Shown here: piece by piece, positions 7,523 through 14,851 of the stretch
How positions within the stretch are numbered: the first letter of the stretch is position 1
Layout: each line of letters opens with the position of its first letter
IMG/VR virus record: IMGVR_UViG_3300027741_003327
Coordinates: 1-34,815 of that record
Length of the DNA: 34,815 bases
Origin: a virus
Direction: 5' to 3' (one strand)
Notes under the pieces: generated by a model
The model's input: only the letters and a program-made list of their open reading frames with translations
What the model was told of the DNA's origin: nothing
The model's database searches: none
Made by a program: the position numbers and the translations under genes

Positions 7523-8392
7523 ATGTCTGCAGTGGATATATTTGTAGAAACAAATTCTGTATTGAGAACGGGCTCAAAAAAGTCATTTCAGTATGGAAGG
7601 TCATGGCAATATCATCCCCGTAGTGATCGGCATTCCCAGACAGCATGCTGGGCTATTATGTTTGATCTACTGCAACATTGTAGTCTTTTACAAACTCATG
7701 TAGCAGCGGACAAGGTTGGGTTTGGTATCAATCATGCCGTATTGAATATTGCCACTGGCAAGAGTAAAAACTTGGATCTGGTAATCCAAAGAATCAATAC
7801 TTCAGATCCACCGCAGGCAAACCTAGATGGTCCCAATAATTTTGCTGAATTGGGTGATTTTCTTGGTATGGAACTAACACGTCAAGAACTATCTATTTTA
7901 TACTCATTGCCCAAAGTTAAATTATTGAAATTGCCTGATGCTCCTGTGTTATTGGCACTGGAAACCAAAGCAACAATGACCGAACACGGCAAAGCCAGAC
8001 CTAGATTGTTTGATGAATTTAATTCTAGTCATTCTCTGGTACATAGCTCATCGGCAAATGCCATTTCTGCGGGATGGTCTATTATCAATACATCACCAAA
8101 CTTTGTTTCTCCACTGAGAAATCCGTTTCCAGTTGGGGCCATGAATGATACCATCACGGTGCATAAGCCTAAAGCGGCCGAAAATTTGGCCAGAGCATTG
8201 ACTAGGCTGCCTATTGCTACCAGCACCAATCCAATCGGATTCGACGCGCTGGGGTTCTCTATGGTTTCGTGTGCAAATGACGGCACTCCCATGACCAAAG
8301 ATACCACATCTTATGTTCCACGTGGCATGGGGTATTCACATTTTCTTTCAAATCTAGAACAATTGTATAGTACACGGTTTTCACATATTTGA
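7523..8392 (+). CDS. Probable PD-(D/E)XK-fold protein (putative nuclease), 289 aa
   Basis: The core segment LLALETKATMTEHGKARPRL contains a hydrophobic strand leading into E-x-K, and an Asp sits in an earlier strand (SKNLDLVIQRI). This is the D...E-x-K layout of PD-(D/E)XK nucleases. The following RLFDEFNSSHSLVHSSS segment is His- and Ser-rich and resembles a family of bacterial restriction-like proteins. It could be a DNA-cutting enzyme or an inactive relative. A GGAAAATAAC ribosome site precedes the ATG. The nuclease call is moderately supported by motif order only. Confidence 0.6.
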   Translation: MSAVDIFVETNSVLRTGSKKSFQYGRSWQYHPRSDRHSQTACWAIMFDLLQHCSLLQTHVAADKVGFGINHAVLNIATGKSKNLDLVIQRINTSDPPQANLDGPNNFAELGDFLGMELTRQELSILYSLPKVKLLKLPDAPVLLALETKATMTEHGKARPRLFDEFNSSHSLVHSSSANAISAGWSIINTSPNFVSPLRNPFPVGAMNDTITVHKPKAAENLARALTRLPIATSTNPIGFDALGFSMVSCANDGTPMTKDTTSYVPRGMGYSHFLSNLEQLYSTRFSHI

Positions 8393-8417
8393 CAAAGTTC
8401 TGAAATAACTGTATAAT
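8389..8417 (+). promoter_or_regulatory. Sigma70-type promoter for the outer-membrane protein gene
   Basis: Perfect -35 TTGACA at 8389-8394 and perfect -10 TATAAT at 8412-8417, separated by 17 bases. It overlaps the end of the previous gene and lies 54 bases before the next start codon. Transcription would begin near 8424, giving a leader of about 48 bases that is AT-rich and ends in AAAAAGGAAATAAA. Confidence 0.88.
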
Positions 8418-8471
8418 AACCGATTAGACGTATCATAGCGTTTAATTTTAAATTTAAAAAGGAAATAAAAT

Positions 8472-9029
8472 ATGAAAAAGCAATTAATCTTGGCCACTCT
8501 TTTGGCAACCGCTTCAGTAGCAACATTGGCAGCAGAACCATTTGCTAGCCTGCAATACAAATATGACCGTTTGAATTCTGACACCAGTAATTCAGGTTAT
8601 GTTTTTGACATTGGTTCCCATCTCACCAACAACCTCACGGTTGATGTTTCTGGTGAAACAGTCAATGCCAACAAGACAAATTCTTTGACTAACCGTCTGG
8701 AAGGTGGCTTGGCTTTGAGCGAAAAGTTTGGAGCATTTGGCGTATACGCGCGTGGTGCATTGGGTAATAAAATGACCCAAGGTGCTGACTCAATGTATTA
8801 CAGTGTTGAGCCAAGCTTGTTTGCTAACTTGACTAAATCTGATTTGGTTTCAGTTGGTTATCGCTATCGTGCAGCAACCCAAGATAATAAATTGGATCAA
8901 ACCCGCACAATTCGTGTTGGTTACACCCATTCTCTGACTCGTGACATCGATCTTACTGCCACGGTAGAGCGTTATCAGGGTGATGTAGCACAAACCAGTA
9001 TTCTAGCTGGCGCAGCAATCAAGTTCTAA
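8472..9029 (+). CDS. Outer-membrane beta-barrel protein, 185 aa
   Basis: A cleavable signal peptide (MKKQLILATLLATASVATLAA, cut near AEP) precedes a mature chain of about 165 residues. This chain has alternating amphipathic strands and many aromatic residues at strand ends, and finishes ...GAAIKF with the C-terminal Phe recognised by the BAM complex. Length and strand density suggest an eight-stranded barrel of the OmpX/Lom type. Phage-encoded barrels can change receptor exposure, exclude other phages or alter permeability; which applies here is unknown. It is driven by a consensus host promoter and followed by a terminator, so it is an independent unit that probably came from a bacterium (inference). 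Confidence 0.88.
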   Translation: MKKQLILATLLATASVATLAAEPFASLQYKYDRLNSDTSNSGYVFDIGSHLTNNLTVDVSGETVNANKTNSLTNRLEGGLALSEKFGAFGVYARGALGNKMTQGADSMYYSVEPSLFANLTKSDLVSVGYRYRAATQDNKLDQTRTIRVGYTHSLTRDIDLTATVERYQGDVAQTSILAGAAIKF

Positions 9030-9040
9030 TTGTGGAACAC

Positions 9041-9069
9041 AGGGTCGCCAAATATGGTGACCCTTTTTT
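9041..9069 (+). terminator. Rho-independent terminator after the outer-membrane protein gene
   Basis: Ten-base stem AGGGTCGCCA / TGGTGACCCT (one G-T wobble) with loop AATA, followed by six T. It lies 12 bases after the stop codon. The ribosome site of the next small gene begins right at the end of the T-run, so that gene depends on read-through or on a transcript entering from here. Confidence 0.88.
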
Positions 9070-9079
9070 GGAGAACATT

Positions 9080-9235
9080 ATGAAATATCTAGTCACAGCT
9101 TTGGCTCTATTGTTTACTGTGTCCACCGCATACGCTGGACCCCATATTAATTCTAAGAATAATAAACCAGCCACCAAGCACAGCACTGTAAAAAAACACA
9201 AAAAGTTAGATGCGATTCACGGAAAGGTCAATTGA
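9080..9235 (+). CDS. Small exported cationic protein, 51 aa
   Basis: The start at 9080 follows a GGAGAACATT ribosome site. Residues 1-20 (MKYLVTALALLFTVSTAYAG) form a classic Sec signal peptide with an AYA-G cleavage site. This leaves a mature peptide of about 31 residues that is very rich in Lys and His (KHSTVKKHKKLDAIH). No cysteine or membrane segment follows. It should end up in the periplasm. Possible roles are envelope binding, metal binding or lysis support, but none can be read from sequence. It sits directly behind the outer-membrane barrel gene and its terminator. Confidence 0.75.
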   Translation: MKYLVTALALLFTVSTAYAGPHINSKNNKPATKHSTVKKHKKLDAIHGKVN

Positions 9236-9260
9236 CCAAGTGTGAAAACTTGTCTATAAT
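9232..9260 (+). promoter_or_regulatory. Sigma70-type promoter before the membrane/coiled-coil gene
   Basis: -35 TTGACC at 9232-9237 and -10 TATAAT at 9255-9260 with a 17-base spacer. The -35 overlaps the stop codon of the small exported protein. Transcription would start near 9267, ahead of both candidate starts (9299 TTG, 9320 ATG) of the next gene. Confidence 0.82.
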
Positions 9261-9319
9261 AGATCAAATACTACTTTGGTTTTTACACTCATCGATTTTT
9301 GGCCAATAAATACTTAATT

Positions 9320-10786
9320 ATGAAAGCTACGTTAAACGAATACGTCATTGCCTATCTAACCATGCTAAGTGGGTTAGCGGTATCTTCCGTTGCTGTATAC
9401 TATTCAGTCAGCGGGTTGGCCACTATTTTCTCTGCTGCAGTAATCCCTATTATCGTCATGGGTGTGGCATTGGAAATCAGTAAAATCATAGCCACATTAT
9501 GGCTTAAGCAACACTGGAACACTGCACCTTGGTCGATTAAGGCTTATCTCAGTGCTGCAGTGACCATATTGATGCTGATCACTGCCATGGGTGAATTTGG
9601 TTTCTTGTCAAAGAGCCATGCTGATCAAGCAATTCCCAATGCAGATATTGCTGCCAAAGTGCAGGACATTGATCAAAAAATTCAAGTAGAGCAGGATGTT
9701 ATTGCAGCTGATCGTAAATCACTGGCACAATTGGATAGTACAGTTGATCAGGTTATGTCACGCACCAACGATGAGCATGGTGCTGAACGAGCCAACAATA
9801 TTAGAAAATCTCAACAACGTGAACGCGCCCATCTCACTGATGAAATTAGTAATTCTCAGCATAAAATCGCTGAACTAAACAAACAGCGTGCGCCAATTGC
9901 CAGTGAATTGCGCAAAGTAGAATCTGAAGTTGGCCCAATTCGTTATATTGCTGCATTCTTTTATGGTCAAACAGATCAGGCTGTATTAGAAAAAGCAGTA
10001 ACTTGGGTGATCATTTTAATCATCTCAGTATTTGACCCACTGGCATTGATCTTGTTGATTGCCAGTCAAGTGAGTTTTATCGAGATTCGTGAAAAGAATC
10101 TACGTTATAAGCAAAATCAAATCGATGCACCCAGCCCAAAATCAGCTGATCGTGCTGCGCATAGTTATGATGATGACCTTACTGACGAACAGCTTGCCAA
10201 TATTCGTGCCAGTGTAGTATCTCCTGTGGGCACAACCGTTGTTGTAGATAGTATCATTGAGCAAGATGGTCAAGAAGACGGAATTTCTAACGACGAACGC
10301 GCATTCTTCAAACGTGCACGTACCGTGGCACGCCAGTTAGACCAAGATGCACTCGATACCAGCACTCAACCAGTGGATCAACCTGTAGTCGAACAGCCAG
10401 TAGGAACAGATTCGACAGATTCTATAGCGCCCCCAGTGCCATCAAGTGTCAGAGATGAGCCTCGTTTAGTCAGGTATAAAGTTTTTCCAAGAAAGACTCC
10501 AGTTCAGCCAGTTGAGGAAGTTCAGCAAGAACCTGAGCAACCAGAAGAAACCCCAGTGGTCATTGCTGAAACATCAAGTTCATATATTCAAAATGAAGAA
10601 CAGCAAGAAAGTAACTTGTGGAGTAGTACTGTAACCAATACCATTTCACCAGAAGAATACTTGCAAGCCAGTAATGAAAAACTGGAAGAGCACATGTCTA
10701 ATATCGTCAGTGGTGTCAAGGACGGAAGTATTCAAATGTCAGACATTCCTCAAATCTTAGTTTCAGAAGTCAAAGCCAGGGTTTAA
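9320..10786 (+). CDS. Membrane protein with coiled coil and acidic tail, 488 aa
   Basis: Hydrophobic stretches at about residues 8-60 (two segments, including SGLATIFSAAVIPIIVMG) and 70-95 are followed by a helical, heptad-like region at about 105-195 (AKVQDIDQKIQVEQDV onward). Another hydrophobic stretch lies near 222-248 (WVIILIISVFDPLALILLIA). The last 230 residues are acidic, rich in Gln, Pro and Glu, and look disordered. The layout suggests an inner-membrane protein with the coiled coil on one side. Large T4-like phages often carry such a protein; its role is unknown. ATG 9320 is chosen; an upstream TTG at 9299 adds 7 residues. Neither has a strong ribosome site. Confidence 0.85.
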   Translation: MKATLNEYVIAYLTMLSGLAVSSVAVYYSVSGLATIFSAAVIPIIVMGVALEISKIIATLWLKQHWNTAPWSIKAYLSAAVTILMLITAMGEFGFLSKSHADQAIPNADIAAKVQDIDQKIQVEQDVIAADRKSLAQLDSTVDQVMSRTNDEHGAERANNIRKSQQRERAHLTDEISNSQHKIAELNKQRAPIASELRKVESEVGPIRYIAAFFYGQTDQAVLEKAVTWVIILIISVFDPLALILLIASQVSFIEIREKNLRYKQNQIDAPSPKSADRAAHSYDDDLTDEQLANIRASVVSPVGTTVVVDSIIEQDGQEDGISNDERAFFKRARTVARQLDQDALDTSTQPVDQPVVEQPVGTDSTDSIAPPVPSSVRDEPRLVRYKVFPRKTPVQPVEEVQQEPEQPEETPVVIAETSSSYIQNEEQQESNLWSSTVTNTISPEEYLQASNEKLEEHMSNIVSGVKDGSIQMSDIPQILVSEVKARV

Positions 10787-10790
10787 TCTT

Positions 10791-11192
10791 ATGGAAGGTA
10801 AAATCACACTGGTTACTCCACCAGATGTTTTTGAAAACAACAATTTGGGCGTGTTGTTTGTAAACATCAGTGAACTAGACCAAGATCTGACCAGTGAATG
10901 GTTAGAAAAAACAGAAATTCAACAAGACATCAATATCTATGTTTATGATAGTCAACACCATCATGATACAAAATGGCTATTATATGCCATGAATTGCTGC
11001 AACTATGCTTTTATTGACTTGGATCGAGCTGATAATTTGGTAATTGCGCTAAGTAGTTATATGTTAAGCATTTCCAATTCAAGCATATATTATAAAGTCA
11101 GCGATTCAGATTTGGCCGAAACCTATAAATTGGTCAATTTAAATCGTGTTCAGCGCATAGAAGATTTCTTGGAGAATTTAGTCAGTGAGTAA
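10791..11192 (+). CDS. Conserved phage protein of unknown function, 133 aa
   Basis: Begins MEGKITLVTPPDVFENNN, has alternating strands and helices (INIYVYDSQ, YAFIDLDRADNLVIALSSYM), and ends in an acidic helix. The fold may be a small alpha/beta domain. It starts 4 bases after the upstream stop and overlaps clpX by 8 bases, so the three genes from 9320 to clpX are likely one operon. No function is assigned. Confidence 0.82.
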   Translation: MEGKITLVTPPDVFENNNLGVLFVNISELDQDLTSEWLEKTEIQQDINIYVYDSQHHHDTKWLLYAMNCCNYAFIDLDRADNLVIALSSYMLSISNSSIYYKVSDSDLAETYKLVNLNRVQRIEDFLENLVSE

Positions 11193-12429
11193 TGTCAAGA
11201 ATATTCATGAATCATGCAATTTCTGCGGCAAAGGCAAAGAATCAGTTGAAAAGCTAATTCAAGGCGGCGACGTATATATCTGCAATGGGTGTGTAGAAGT
11301 ATGTTCTGACATATTAAAAGATGAAAAAAATAAAAAACAGGGCAAAGAGCCTACTGTATTAAATCCAGCAAAGATCAAAGATTATCTAGACGAATATATT
11401 ATTGGCCAAGATGATGCTAAAATGGCTTTGTGTGTGGCGGTTAGTCAGCATTTCAAACGTATCAAGAATCCCAGCAAGGAAATTCAATTAGAAAAAACTA
11501 ATTGTATTTTACTAGGGCCAACTGGTGTTGGAAAAACCATGATGGCTCGTAAGATTGCAGAGTACATGGATATTCCATTTGCAATCTGTGATGCCACTAG
11601 TATTACTGAAGCGGGATACGTGGGCGATGACGTTGAAAGTATTCTAACTAGATTAATTAATGCAGCCGATGGAGATATTGATAAAGCCAGTCGCGGTATT
11701 GTCTACATTGATGAAATAGATAAATTAGCCAGAAAATCTGAAAACTCTTCCACGACACGAGATGTGGGCGGAGAAGGTGTGCAACAAGCTCTATTGAAAA
11801 TGGTAGAGGGTAGTATCATGCGTGTACCCACTTCTGGCAAGCGTAAACATCCCGGTGGGGATATGCAGGAAATTGACACCAGAGAAATATTGTTTATATG
11901 CGGTGGAGCATTTGTTGGATTAGATAAAATCGTGGGTCAGCGCATTGACGGTAGAAGCATTGGATTTCATTCCAGTAACAAGGTTGTGGAAAAAGCACAG
12001 GAAAATGTTGGAGAATTATACCAGCGTGTCATGCCCAAGGATTTGGTTCAATTTGGATTTATACCAGAGTTTATTGGAAGATTTGGTATCATTACTCATG
12101 TCAACGAACTTACCACTGAAGAATTAGTGCGGGTCCTCAAAGAACCCAAAAATAGTATTATCAAACAATATCAATACTTGTTTGAATTAGATGGAATTAA
12201 ATTAACATTTGAAGATAAATGTTTGGAAGACGTGGCAGAAAAAGTCAAAGAACTCAAAACCAATGCACGTGGTCTTAAATCTGTACTAGAAAAGATACTG
12301 ATTCCCTATGAATTTGATGCTGTTAACCTTGTAGAACGCGGTTTAACTGAGATTGTGATAAATAGTTCATCAGTTAATGGCGACCCTGCTATTCTGATAT
12401 TTGACAAAAAAGCCAAGAATGAACAATAA
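11185..12429 (+). CDS. clpX: ATP-dependent unfoldase ClpX
   Basis: Full-length 414-residue AAA+ protein read from a GTG start. The N-terminal zinc domain has C11-x2-C14 and C33-x2-C36. Walker A GPTGVGKT is at 111-118, pore loop GYVG at 144-147, Walker B VYIDEID at 173-179, the RKH-like loop GKRKH at 218-222, and arginine-finger box EFIGRF at 295-300. The loop that docks ClpP keeps IGF at 259-261, so it should be able to pair with a ClpP; none is encoded in this window. It probably redirects the host ClpP to phage-chosen substrates or acts alone as an unfoldase (inference). Its stop overlaps the bS21 start by 11 bases. Confidence 0.96.
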   Translation: MSNVKNIHESCNFCGKGKESVEKLIQGGDVYICNGCVEVCSDILKDEKNKKQGKEPTVLNPAKIKDYLDEYIIGQDDAKMALCVAVSQHFKRIKNPSKEIQLEKTNCILLGPTGVGKTMMARKIAEYMDIPFAICDATSITEAGYVGDDVESILTRLINAADGDIDKASRGIVYIDEIDKLARKSENSSTTRDVGGEGVQQALLKMVEGSIMRVPTSGKRKHPGGDMQEIDTREILFICGGAFVGLDKIVGQRIDGRSIGFHSSNKVVEKAQENVGELYQRVMPKDLVQFGFIPEFIGRFGIITHVNELTTEELVRVLKEPKNSIIKQYQYLFELDGIKLTFEDKCLEDVAEKVKELKTNARGLKSVLEKILIPYEFDAVNLVERGLTEIVINSSSVNGDPAILIFDKKAKNEQ

Positions 12430-12667
12430 TAACAATCATAGAAGACATTTAAAAGGTACCACCGTTATCGTTACCGACAACATGCCATTTAATGTGGCCA
12501 TGCGTAAATTCAAACAAAAAGTCAATGATTCTGGCATTCTAGAAGAAGTCAAAAGCCGTGGCTTTTATGAAAAACCCACCACCGTAAGAAAGCGTAAAAA
12601 AGGCGCAGCACGTGCCAGACATCTCAAAAAACTACGCGACAGTTCAATGCCAAAAAAAATGTATTGA
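12419..12667 (+). CDS. rpsU: Ribosomal protein bS21
   Basis: An 82-residue very basic protein matching bS21. VTDNMPFNVAMRKFKQKV is followed by SGILEEVKSRGFYEKPTTVR and KRKKGAARARHLKKL, which parallel the bacterial family (for example the FYEKPTTERKRAKA segment of E. coli). bS21 sits near the anti-Shine-Dalgarno end of 16S rRNA in the 30S subunit and affects initiation. A phage copy may replace the host protein and favour phage messages. The N-terminus has an extra Asn-rich stretch. Its start lies inside the end of clpX, so translation is coupled. Phage-encoded bS21 is known in aquatic phages. Confidence 0.95.
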   Translation: MNNNNNHRRHLKGTTVIVTDNMPFNVAMRKFKQKVNDSGILEEVKSRGFYEKPTTVRKRKKGAARARHLKKLRDSSMPKKMY

Positions 12668-12692
12668 TTGTTTTATAATTTCATAGTATAAT
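12664..12692 (+). promoter_or_regulatory. Sigma70-type promoter before the metallophosphoesterase gene
   Basis: -35 TTGATT at 12664-12669 overlaps the rpsU stop codon. -10 TATAAT at 12687-12692 follows after a 17-base spacer. The start codon at 12721 is 28 bases downstream, leaving a leader of roughly 20 bases. Confidence 0.78.
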
Positions 12693-12720
12693 AGTCTCTC
12701 TGGTTAATCGAGACAACACT

Positions 12721-13581
12721 ATGAAAATTTCCCTATGCAGTGACCTTCATGTAGAACACAGACACGAAACTCCGCCATTATTTGATAATGCGGATAATGC
12801 TGATGTGTTGGTCATGGCCGGCGATATCATGGTTGCCAATGTGTACGTTACCAGATCATATCATTTAGAACACAAAAAAACGTTTAATGATTTCTTGGAT
12901 CATGTATCCGATAAATTCGATAATGTTTTATGGGTATTGGGAAACCATGAGCATTATTATGGTGATTTTACAACTACCTATGGTATTCTCAAAGAAGTTT
13001 GCGCAGGATACGATAATATTCATCTATTAGAAAAAGAAACGTTGGTGTTAGATGATGTAACTTTTATTGGCGGGACTTGCTGGACGGATTTTCTTAAAAA
13101 TAATCCACTGTGTCACAAAGAAGTTGGGTTGTCGTTGAATGATTATAGATGTATTACTAATGCTAACCGTCAAGTTAAATCTTACTGGAATGAAACTAAG
13201 CAAGATTGGAACCGTCCTGCTGGGTTATTAATCACTGATGATATCTATGATGATCATTTGAAATTCATGGAATATGTTGGATCTGAGTTAAGCAAATTAA
13301 AGCCAGATGACCAGTGCGTTATGATCACTCATCATGCACCTAGCTTTCTTTCGGTTCACGAAAATTACAAAAATGATACACTGATGAATGGTGGATTTGT
13401 TTCTGACCTATCCGAATTCATCTTGGATCATCCACAGATCAAGTTCTGGACTCATGGACACGTCCATAACTCCATGGATTATATGATTGGTGATACTAGG
13501 GTATTAGCTAATCCATTAGGGTATCCAGGTGAGACTTATCATCATGTGGATGAATATAAATTAATAACTTTTGAGTTGTAA
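12721..13581 (+). CDS. Calcineurin-like metallophosphoesterase
   Basis: A 286-residue protein with all signature blocks of the family: D8-x-H10 (SDLHVEH), AGDIM with D35, GNHEHYYGD with N75 and H76, ITHHAPS, and HGHVHNSMDY near the C-terminus. These residues bind two metal ions and hydrolyse phosphoesters. The substrate cannot be told; relatives act on cyclic nucleotides, nucleotides, nucleic acids or phosphoproteins. The gene begins its own transcription unit and is followed by three very small ORFs. Confidence 0.92.
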   Translation: MKISLCSDLHVEHRHETPPLFDNADNADVLVMAGDIMVANVYVTRSYHLEHKKTFNDFLDHVSDKFDNVLWVLGNHEHYYGDFTTTYGILKEVCAGYDNIHLLEKETLVLDDVTFIGGTCWTDFLKNNPLCHKEVGLSLNDYRCITNANRQVKSYWNETKQDWNRPAGLLITDDIYDDHLKFMEYVGSELSKLKPDDQCVMITHHAPSFLSVHENYKNDTLMNGGFVSDLSEFILDHPQIKFWTHGHVHNSMDYMIGDTRVLANPLGYPGETYHHVDEYKLITFEL

Positions 13582-13582
13582 T

Positions 13583-13822
13583 ATGAAGACTACAGTTAGA
13601 TTGCAAAAAATGAAAGATTGGGAACAGTTCAGCGATTGGCTTTTTGCAAATTACGGAAAGCCATCAGAAAATAGTTCGGGTAAATATCAGCCAGTTGGAT
13701 TTACTTCTCCAATAATTTCTTCGCCCATCAGCTCAGATTACATGGAACTTACTTTTGATAATTCAAAAGACGCCATGTTGACTGTCTTGCGTTGGGGTGG
13801 CCAAGTGGTAGATCATGCGTAA
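13583..13822 (+). CDS. Hypothetical protein, 79 aa
   Basis: Starts one base after the metallophosphoesterase stop (ATGAAGACTACAG). The product has an N-terminal helix (KDWEQFSDWLFANYG), a Ser/Pro-rich middle and a strand-like end (AMLTVLRWGGQVVD). Overlaps the next ORF by 8 bases. Not recognised; its position in a tight run supports that it is coding. Confidence 0.68.
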   Translation: MKTTVRLQKMKDWEQFSDWLFANYGKPSENSSGKYQPVGFTSPIISSPISSDYMELTFDNSKDAMLTVLRWGGQVVDHA

Positions 13823-14009
13823 ATTTGAATGCTGTGATCACCTTGGCAAACCATTATTCTGTATTATCAGCGATCATTGGTGGTGGCTGGAAAATTACGA
13901 AAAACTTAAAACATGGTGCCACGGCCATAGTTGTACAATATACCATGAAGGTATTGTTATCTTTCCTGATGATAATGTCAAAGATCTGTTTATTCTGACT
14001 TGGGGTTGA
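13815..14009 (+). CDS. Hypothetical protein, 64 aa, Trp/Cys/His-rich
   Basis: Reads MRKFECCDHLGKPLFC and onward, with WWWLENYEKLKTWCHGHSC. Four Cys and several His residues could bind a metal, but no standard zinc-finger spacing is seen. A competing frame starting at 13792 is also open; this frame is preferred because its start overlaps the previous stop in the style of the neighbours. Confidence is limited. Confidence 0.55.
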   Translation: MRKFECCDHLGKPLFCIISDHWWWLENYEKLKTWCHGHSCTIYHEGIVIFPDDNVKDLFILTWG

Positions 14010-14010
14010 T

Positions 14011-14226
14011 TTGAATCTGTTATCTAAATTGCTGCCAGCCATTATCGGGGGCATCATCAGCATGGCATTTGGTAACAACCTAAGAAACAGGATGTATCAA
14101 GTAAAAAACGAACACGAGATTATGTGGGTGGCGTTGGATGATTTGGCACGTATGTACCCAGACCATCCAGCCGGAATGTATGCTAAAAAGGTTTTGTCAA
14201 GAATACCCGAAAATTATAGAAAATAA
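14011..14226 (+). CDS. Hypothetical protein, 71 aa, with a short N-terminal hydrophobic segment
   Basis: Read from TTG one base after the preceding stop. Residues 3-20 (LLSKLLPAIIGGIISMAF) could be a membrane anchor. The rest is polar and ends MYPDHPAGMYAKKVLSRIPE. An internal ATG at 14062 would remove the hydrophobic part. Not recognised. Confidence 0.58.
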   Translation: MNLLSKLLPAIIGGIISMAFGNNLRNRMYQVKNEHEIMWVALDDLARMYPDHPAGMYAKKVLSRIPENYRK

Positions 14227-14252
14227 TCATTTATTTTCAATATTTTTTCTGA

Positions 14253-14336
14253 TATAATAAATAAATGTGTAGATGACCTAGGTTGGCTTCTACACCACGG
14301 GCAAAATGCCCAAAATTATCTTACTTTTAAAGGAGA
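14253..14336 (+). promoter_or_regulatory. -10 element and structured leader of the hsp20 gene
   Basis: TATAAT at 14253-14258 lacks a good -35. The presumed RNA start near 14266 is followed by a stem GTGTAGA (14267-14273) / TCTACAC (14289-14295) whose loop holds ACCTAGGT. A second stem GGGC (14299-14302) / GCCC (14308-14311) follows. The ribosome site AAAGGAG at 14330-14336 is outside both stems. The leader is about 77 bases, unusually long here. Confidence 0.6.
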
Positions 14337-14342
14337 AAAAAG

Positions 14343-14786
14343 ATGACTAATCAACATCAAGTAATGCGTTTTGACACTTCAGCACTAAACCGAGCCCTAG
14401 TTGGATTTGACAGTATGTTCAATGACTTGGAAGATAGGTTTGCCAATCAAATCAACCAAAACTACCCACCTTATAATATCGTTAAACGGTCTGAAGACTC
14501 GTATGAGATTCAACTTGCCGTTACCGGTTTTGACAAGGATGAGATCACGGTTGAAATTGATCAAAACCAATTGATTGTTCGTGGTCAGCATTCTGATCAA
14601 ACCAATCAAACTGGGGAATATTTACACCATGGATTGGCTAATCGTGATTTTATGAGAAATTTCACGTTGGCTGAACACATGGAAGTGGGTCAGGGCAAAA
14701 TCAAAAACGGTGTACTCACCATTGAGATTAACCGTGTTGTTCCTGATGCACTTAAACCCAGAGTGTTAAAACTCAAGGCAGAATAA
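14343..14786 (+). CDS. Small heat-shock protein (Hsp20/alpha-crystallin)
   Basis: A 147-residue chaperone. Residues 40-140 form the alpha-crystallin domain: YEIQLAVTGFDKDEITVEID, then QLIVRGQH, then GKIKNGVLTIEINR. It ends with an I/V-x-I/V-like tail (PRVLKLKAE) used in oligomer assembly. It prevents aggregation of unfolding proteins. Hsp20 genes are common in T4-like phages of aquatic bacteria. Here it has a long structured leader with a strong ribosome site (AAAGGAGAAAAAAG) and is followed by a stable hairpin, so it is expressed as its own unit or at higher level. Confidence 0.94.
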   Translation: MTNQHQVMRFDTSALNRALVGFDSMFNDLEDRFANQINQNYPPYNIVKRSEDSYEIQLAVTGFDKDEITVEIDQNQLIVRGQHSDQTNQTGEYLHHGLANRDFMRNFTLAEHMEVGQGKIKNGVLTIEINRVVPDALKPRVLKLKAE

Positions 14787-14799
14787 CGCCAAGAATGCA

Positions 14800-14819
14800 T
14801 GGGGGCGCATGCCCCCATA
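14800..14819 (+). terminator. Strong GC-rich hairpin after hsp20 (terminator-like, no T-run)
   Basis: Perfect 8-base stem ATGGGGGC / GCCCCCAT around a GCAT loop, 13 bases after the hsp20 stop. No run of T follows (ACTAAATATC), so it may serve as an RNA 3' stabiliser or partial terminator rather than a full intrinsic terminator. The clpS start is 32 bases further on. Confidence 0.55.
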
Positions 14820-14851
14820 CTAAATATCAATGTTAATCAAGAGGACTTATT

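Noticed and set aside
13792-13998. 68-codon ORF overlapping the small genes after the metallophosphoesterase
   Set aside because: It overlaps two better-placed ORFs in other frames and lacks a ribosome site; it looks like a shadow.
14320-14336. FourU RNA thermometer at ACTTTTAAAGGAG before hsp20
   Set aside because: The T-run and the ribosome site are directly adjacent, leaving no loop, so they cannot pair with each other in one hairpin.
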